Assembly: GCA_028671895.1 (NCBI GenBank)
Contig: JAPMAC010000231.1
Location: forward strand, 10,070,001 to 10,134,000
Reading direction: 5' to 3'
DNA from: Oenanthe sinensis
Taxonomy: Eukaryota; Streptophyta; Magnoliopsida; Apiales; Apiaceae
DNA length: 64,000 bases
Shown here: in pieces, positions 59,085 to 64,000 of the stretch
Layout of the letters: every line of letters begins with the position of its first letter
Numbering within the stretch: position 1 is the stretch's first letter
The notes under the pieces: model-generated
What the model was told of the DNA's origin: nothing
Databases searched by the model: none
The model's input: only the letters and a program-made list of their open reading frames with translations
Translations under genes and position numbers: made by a program

Positions 59085-61369
59085 CTGACCCTCCTTCTCC
59101 CCCTTAGGTGTGTTATCCTCATCAGGAGCATCATCATCATTATTATCGTCACCACCACCACCGGTTGAAGGACCAGGTTCAGCCCTGTTACGTCCAAAGA
59201 CAGCATCAAGTAGTTCATTCAGCTTCGTCCAAACCTGAGACATGCCATGAGTGACATCATCTACTGACCTCCCAACCTCCACCTGTGCCAATCCAAGATT
59301 GTTTATCTTGTCAATCATTTGATTTTGGACGGCAATTAGGTTCTCCATGAACTGAGCTCCAACCTCCAATCTTCCAGAGTGAGAAGAGACAGCAGCAGTA
59401 ACACCAGCAACTCCAGCCTCCAAAGCCTCCACTTTCTTCACTAGATCCTGCAATTTGGGGGACGGTGTTTGGCTTGGGTTAAACTGTTTACTCTCGCCGG
59501 GTTCTGTTTCACTCAAGATCCCTAAAAAGAAGGGATCTACTCTCCCTGTCTCTCCCTCGTGTTTAGAGCCTAACAGTACTAGAGCCTCATCCACTAATCA
59601 CTGGGGACTAGCGGTGAGTTGGTCGGCGATATCGGTCAGTGAGACTGAGCCTTTAAGCGCTGTGTCTATGACAGGAGATGGCGTTATGACCATGTCATCC
59701 CCTTGTTCACTTAGAACCTTTTCTGGTTCGCTGGGCTGTTCTGGAGGCGTAGACCCACCAGTCACCAGATGTCGTTGCTCTGCTAGCAACTTGTTTTCTG
59801 ATTTAGATGAGGAAGCGTCATCCGTACTGGATTCGACAGACTCTTCCGCATTAAAAATTCCTGAGATCCTAGCATCAGAAGTGCTAGTCTCAGTTTGCCA
59901 TTCCCCTTCCGAGAAATTGCTCAAAGAGCCCTGAGCGGACAACTCAGGGGAGGTAGGGCCAGCTCCTATTGGCTGTTGAGCTGGACCCCCTCCTTGACTC
60001 TCACCAATAAGCCTAGGCGATGTGTTGGAATGTTTTGGAGAGGAGAGCCACCAGCGTGAGGTGTGGTGGCTGTGAGAGGTGAACTAGCCTTAACAGGTTG
60101 TGCAGTTGCCACTGGGTTTGAATCCACCTTTTGCTTCTTTGGAGGTGGCAGAGCTGCTGAAGTGACTATTCTCTCAACTCCTACACTCCCTCCACTCGAA
60201 TCACTCGACTCAGATAAGCTTGCCTTCCTTTTATCACCAGTTTTAGGGATGGCTGAACGTTTATGAACAGAAGGGCTTGCAGCCTGGGATAGAGCCTGGG
60301 GGTTTTCAGGCCCACGGCTGTAGAAAACAGGTTGAATTGATGATTGATCAAGATCAGCAAGAATAGGTACCTGACTCAGAAGATCGTCATCCTTGTCAGC
60401 TCCAGCTTCTGCAACATTTGCCTCGGCCATGTCAACATCCATACCCGCTTCTTCCAAATTTCTAGGCACTTGATCTCCACCTTCAGCTTCGTTACCGCTA
60501 CTCTCAGCTTCTACTGCAGTAAACTGAGAAGCATGCCTCCTAGCATACTCATCTTGCAGATCCTGGAAGTACGGAGTCAGGCGCAACTCAAAAAGTCTGG
60601 ACTTTTGCTGGGTTTCCATGGTGGAGATACTCTTTAAAGTCATATCAAAACATTCCATCCTTTCAGAGCCTTGAAATACTCTTCTGTGTTCCTTTGAAAG
60701 GACGTCATCCAGAACCATCTGAAGAAATCTTGGCATCCAGCATTTGACTGGACCAACTTCCGGATTCCTAGATGCATTCTTCTCCAATGCCCACCTCTCA
60801 AGCAACTGAATCAACAGATGTTTGCCCACATTCACTCTCCTGTTGTTTGCCACTCCATATAGTATTACCCGGCAGCTGTTGTTCATTGGCCTGTAGTCTT
60901 TGTCCTTTGGGAACATGCAGCGCTGAATGGCCTGAACTACATAATCCCACTCAGCTGGTAGCATACCGGTGTTAACCTTTGTTACCTTGATAGGACCCGT
61001 CGGAGGGCGACAACCTATCTCCGTGAATAATTGCAACATATCCTCCATAGTGGGTTCCGGAGCATAATCTTCTGTAGGAAGCCCAAGAATCTCATTGAAC
61101 TTCTGCAGACTGACTTCATATTTGGCACCACCAATAGTAAAGGATAGGCCTGTTGGATTTGCTTTACCACGCTGAATCTCTAATGTTGAGTAAGCAGCTT
61201 GAAGGGCTTCGACATTCAGGATGGGAGAGGCGGTTAACGCATGACTTATGATTGAAGTGTTGTTGAGGGATTCAATCCAGAACTGATAGTGAATAAATCT
61301 ACCAGTTGCTCGATCAGCAGAGAGATTAACAAAGTTGGTCTTGGGAATTGTGAAATTTGGGTTTGCCAT
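59085..61369 (-). pseudogene. Element F third reading frame (env-like), N-terminal part
   Basis: The ATG at 61369 (MANPNFTIPKTNFV) opens a 467-codon frame to 59966; the reading frame is open a little further upstream but without an ATG. The N-terminal part (GGAKYEVSLQKFNEILGLP near residue 100) resembles the plant transposon-associated protein found in Sirevirus extra frames. An acidic Ser-rich middle follows, then a basic ALPPPKKQKV motif that could be a nuclear signal. A frameshift near 60000 and a TAG at 59598-59600 break the frame. The next piece (59594-59090) is coiled-coil-like (LVKKVEALEAGVAGVTAAVS). The frame then runs into the E insertion and continues at 46205. No membrane segment is evident, so env-like is a positional name. 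Confidence 0.8.
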
Positions 61370-62476
61370 TTTAAATTTGTGTTTGAGAAAAGAAATGTTC
61401 TGAAATGGTTTTGCAATGGAAATTTTAGAGAACAAGTTCTAAATTTAAACAAAAAAACGTACACGAACCCCACTAATTACCCCACGTAATTAGTGACACA
61501 AATTAAAACAAATTAACTTCCGCACTAATGACCACTTAATTCCCCACTAATGATTAACGGTTGAGTTTTCGAAAGTTAAAGTGAACAGCCGTTAAAAAAA
61601 ACACAAACACGGCGGTAAAGTTGCACTTTAAGGATTAAACAATAGTACCCACAACTATTTCGCTCAAGAACACAAAATAACTTAAGAATAAGAAAGCACG
61701 AAACAGAAAACAAACTCACTTGAATGAAAAGAAAACTAAAGAACTATTTACAAGAACAGTAATGACGTTAAAAACAACACAAGAAGTTCAACAGTTTTAA
61801 ACAAAATTTTAGCAGAGTTTCGTTTTAGTTATTGATGCTTTTAAGTAACAGTTAGTGATTTTTGTTTAAGAAAATCACAAGAAAACTTGATGTAATGGCA
61901 GAGAAAAGAACTCTGGTAATGTATGTATACGCGTGTGTATATAAAGAGCTTAAGCTTTTGAAAGAGAGAAAGAAAGTTAATGTAAATAATGAACAGCCTT
62001 TTTTTTAATGCTATAATATATACTTGCACGCCTAAAAAGAAGTAACTGAAATGACAAGTCACATCTCGATCTCGAGATCCTCATCTCGATCCTCATCTGG
62101 ATGTCGATCTTGATGTCGATCTCGATCCGCATCTCGATCTACATCTCGATGTCGATCTCGATGTCAATCTCGATCCGCATCTCGATGTCAATAGATCGAG
62201 ATGTACCTTGACAGTTTTTTAAGCAATTTTCACAAGTCGATCTCGATCTCGATCCAGAACCAGATCGAGATTTGCCTTAGAAAATTTTCCATTACTCCAT
62301 TTAGACACTAATCATAAAGATATACAGATCAGCATAAGATTAACATCATGAAACTTTCTAATCCCTTTTGACATGCAACACATACATTTGAAATTAAGTA
62401 CACATTATTAATTAAGAATATTCATGAACAACAATAATATGTGCACAAACTTAATCCTAACAGATAGGTAGCAAAA
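61370..62476 (-). other. Element F spacer between pol and the third frame
   Basis: About 1.1 kb, AT-rich, without a gene. It contains a GATC-rich array at 62064-62260 (TCTCGATCTCGAT-type words mixed with TCGATGTCGAT) and a TATA-like TGTATATAAAGAGC on the plus strand near 61938. An internal promoter or splice acceptor for the third frame could sit here, but I see no proof. Confidence 0.6.
62064..62260 (-). repeat. GATC-rich degenerate array in the F internal region
   Basis: About fifteen ATCTCGAT / GTCGATCT words within 200 bp, related to the LTR array at 43151-43360 but less regular. Confidence 0.8.
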
Positions 62477-64000
62477 CTAACTGGTGTTAAGCATCCCTAA
62501 TTCACCAACCAATCTAGAAAATGTTGATTCGTCTAGAGGTTTAGTGAATATATCTGCTATTTGACGTTCAGTAGACACAAAATGCAACTCTACAGTTCCA
62601 TTTTCTACATGCTCTCTAATAAAATGATACCTGATGTCAATGTGCTTGGTCCTTGAGTGATCCACAGGATTGTTGGTCATTGCAATAGCACTTGTGTTGT
62701 CACACATGATAGGAATCTTAGATACTTCCACACCGTAGTCCTTGAGTTGGTTCTTCATCCACAGTATCTGGGCCACACAGCTTCCAGCAGCAATATATTC
62801 TGCTTCAGCTGTCGAGGTAGATACTGTGTGTTGTTTCTTGCTTTGCCAAGACACCAACCTTCTTCCAAGAAACTGACAGCTTCCTGAAGTGCTCTTCCTA
62901 TCTATTCTACAACCTGCGTAATCTGAATCCGAATAGCCAACAAGATTAAACCCTGTATCTCTTGGGTACCAAATCCCAAGATTTGATGTTCCCTTGAGAT
63001 ACCTAAAAATACGCTTTACAGCTATGAGATGTGACTCTCTATGATCCGCTTGGAACCTTGCACATAAGCATGTAGAGAACATAATATCAGGTCTGCTAGC
63101 AGTTAAATACAAAAGAGAGCCGATCATACCTCGATAGCTTGAGATGTCTACAGATTTTCCCGCTTTATCCTCGTCAAGCTTCGTGGCTGTTGCCATAGGA
63201 GTCTTAGCTTGTGATACATCTTCGAGACCATACTTCTTCAATAGATCATGAATGTACTTGGTCTGGCAGATAAATATCCCGTCCTTCTTCTGACTAACTT
63301 GAATGCCCAGAAAGAACGTCAGCTCTCCCATCATGCTCATCTCATACCTTGATTGCATTAACTTTGCGAATTTAGCACACAGCTTCTCATTTGCAGACCC
63401 AAAGATAATGTCATCCACATATACTTGTACCATTATTAGATCATCTTTGCATTTCTTGTAGAAAAGCGTCTTGTCGATTACTCCTCTGGTGAAACCACTT
63501 TCTAGTAAGAAGTCTGACAGAGTTTCATACCACTTCCGTGGAGACTGCTTAAGGCCATATACTGATTTGAAGAGTCGATAAACATAATCACAATATTTGA
63601 TGTCGATAAACCCGGGAGGTTGCTCGACATACACCTCTTCATCCAGTTCACCGTTTAAGAATGCACTCTTGACATCCATTTGATAGACTTTAAAACCATG
63701 ATGTGCTGCGAATGCCAAGAACATCCTCACTGCCTCTAGCCTTGCTACTGGTGCATAGGTTTCATCATAATCAATTCCTTCTCTTTGAGTATAACCCTTA
63801 GCAACCAGGCGAGCTTTATTTCGTGTTACAAGTCCGTCTTCATCCAGCTTGTTTCTGAATACCCATTTTGTTCCAACAACAGATCTATTCTTTGGTCTGG
63901 GTACCAGCTTCCACACCTTCTGCCTTTCAAACTGATTGAGTTCCTCTTGCATAGCAATCACCCAATCAGCGTCAACTAGAGCTTCTTCCACCACTTTAGG
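62477..64000 (-). CDS. Element F pol, C-terminal part (reverse transcriptase and RNase H), partial
   Basis: The frame is open from the window's right edge to a TAG at 62477-62479, about 507 codons without a break. RVT_2 begins with DADWVIAMQEELNQFERQKV; MDVKSAFLNGELDEEVYV and the catalytic box YVDDIIFGS follow (YVDD at 63421-63410). RNase H shows YSDSDYAGC near 62945, STAEAEYIAAGS near 62810 and MCDNTSAIA near 62705, so the metal-binding Asp/Glu residues are kept. The C-terminus VDHSRTKHIDIRYHFIREHV...IADIFTKPLD is typical of Sireviruses. Gag, protease and integrase lie outside the window, so activity of the whole protein cannot be judged. Confidence 0.93.
   Translation of the reverse strand, partial: PKVVEEALVDADWVIAMQEELNQFERQKVWKLVPRPKNRSVVGTKWVFRNKLDEDGLVTRNKARLVAKGYTQREGIDYDETYAPVARLEAVRMFLAFAAHHGFKVYQMDVKSAFLNGELDEEVYVEQPPGFIDIKYCDYVYRLFKSVYGLKQSPRKWYETLSDFLLESGFTRGVIDKTLFYKKCKDDLIMVQVYVDDIIFGSANEKLCAKFAKLMQSRYEMSMMGELTFFLGIQVSQKKDGIFICQTKYIHDLLKKYGLEDVSQAKTPMATATKLDEDKAGKSVDISSYRGMIGSLLYLTASRPDIMFSTCLCARFQADHRESHLIAVKRIFRYLKGTSNLGIWYPRDTGFNLVGYSDSDYAGCRIDRKSTSGSCQFLGRRLVSWQSKKQHTVSTSTAEAEYIAAGSCVAQILWMKNQLKDYGVEVSKIPIMCDNTSAIAMTNNPVDHSRTKHIDIRYHFIREHVENGTVELHFVSTERQIADIFTKPLDESTFSRLVGELGMLNTS

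Larger units (their letters stand above)
42682..64000 (-). mobile_element. Element F: Sirevirus-type Copia element with open pol, split by E, right end outside window
   Basis: The minus-strand order (right to left) is pol (open to the window edge), spacer, third reading frame, element E insertion, rest of the third frame, polypurine tract AAATAGGGGGAGAT, and 3' LTR (42682-43923). It was inserted in the LTR of J. The 5' LTR, gag, protease and integrase are beyond 64000. Confidence 0.9.

Noticed and set aside
59455..59934. 159-codon plus-strand frame
   Set aside because: Shadow of the third reading frame of F on the minus strand; no domain and no conservation of its own.

Overview
The window is plant nuclear DNA, almost certainly from a dicot with a large, repeat-rich genome. 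It consists almost entirely of nested Ty1/Copia LTR retrotransposons. I see no host protein gene, tRNA, rRNA or CRISPR. The species cannot be read from the sequence. Evidence for a plant: Copia domain order (gag, protease, integrase, RT, RNase H), initiator-Met-tRNA primer sites, TG...CA LTRs with 5-bp target duplications, and the Sirevirus-type polypurine tract AAATAGGGGGAGAT.

Layout. (1) 1-8320: element A, minus strand, a young Copia element with an intact gag-pol reading frame of 1321 codons. Its 3' LTR runs off the left edge. A sits in the 5' LTR of (2) element B, plus strand, 8321-20395, a Sirevirus-type element with a decayed pol but nearly identical LTRs. (3) 20396-21435: about 1 kb of unassigned DNA. 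(4) From 21436 to beyond 64000 there is one large nest. Its base is an inverted pair of related Copia fragments, I (minus) and J (plus). The LTR of I (21436-22681 plus 36726-37005) was split by element D (29845-36725). Element C (22682-29844) lies in D's leader. One deletion apparently removed the 5' ends of both C and D. J carries two solo LTRs, K (38295-39850) and G (40370-42268). (5) 42682 onward: element F, minus strand, a Sirevirus-type element with an open pol (62477 to the right edge) and a very long third reading frame. That frame is split in phase by element E (46206-59084, minus strand, target duplication CTGAC). E belongs to the same internal family as B.

How the parts relate. A, C, D, I and J are one Copia lineage with a 1.3-1.9 kb leader; only A is intact. 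B, E, F and G are Sirevirus-type. B and E share the same disrupted RT active site (YHDY in place of YVDD) and other derived changes, yet each has LTRs about 99% identical. This suggests a non-autonomous family copied in trans, with an F-like element as a possible enzyme donor. Sirevirus-type LTRs here carry family-specific short-motif arrays in the upstream promoter region: AAGTCATACCG in E and G, CCGATAGTTA in B, GATCGAGATC in F.

Limits: identities were estimated by eye, lineage assignments come from motifs only, and leader and spacer functions are inference.
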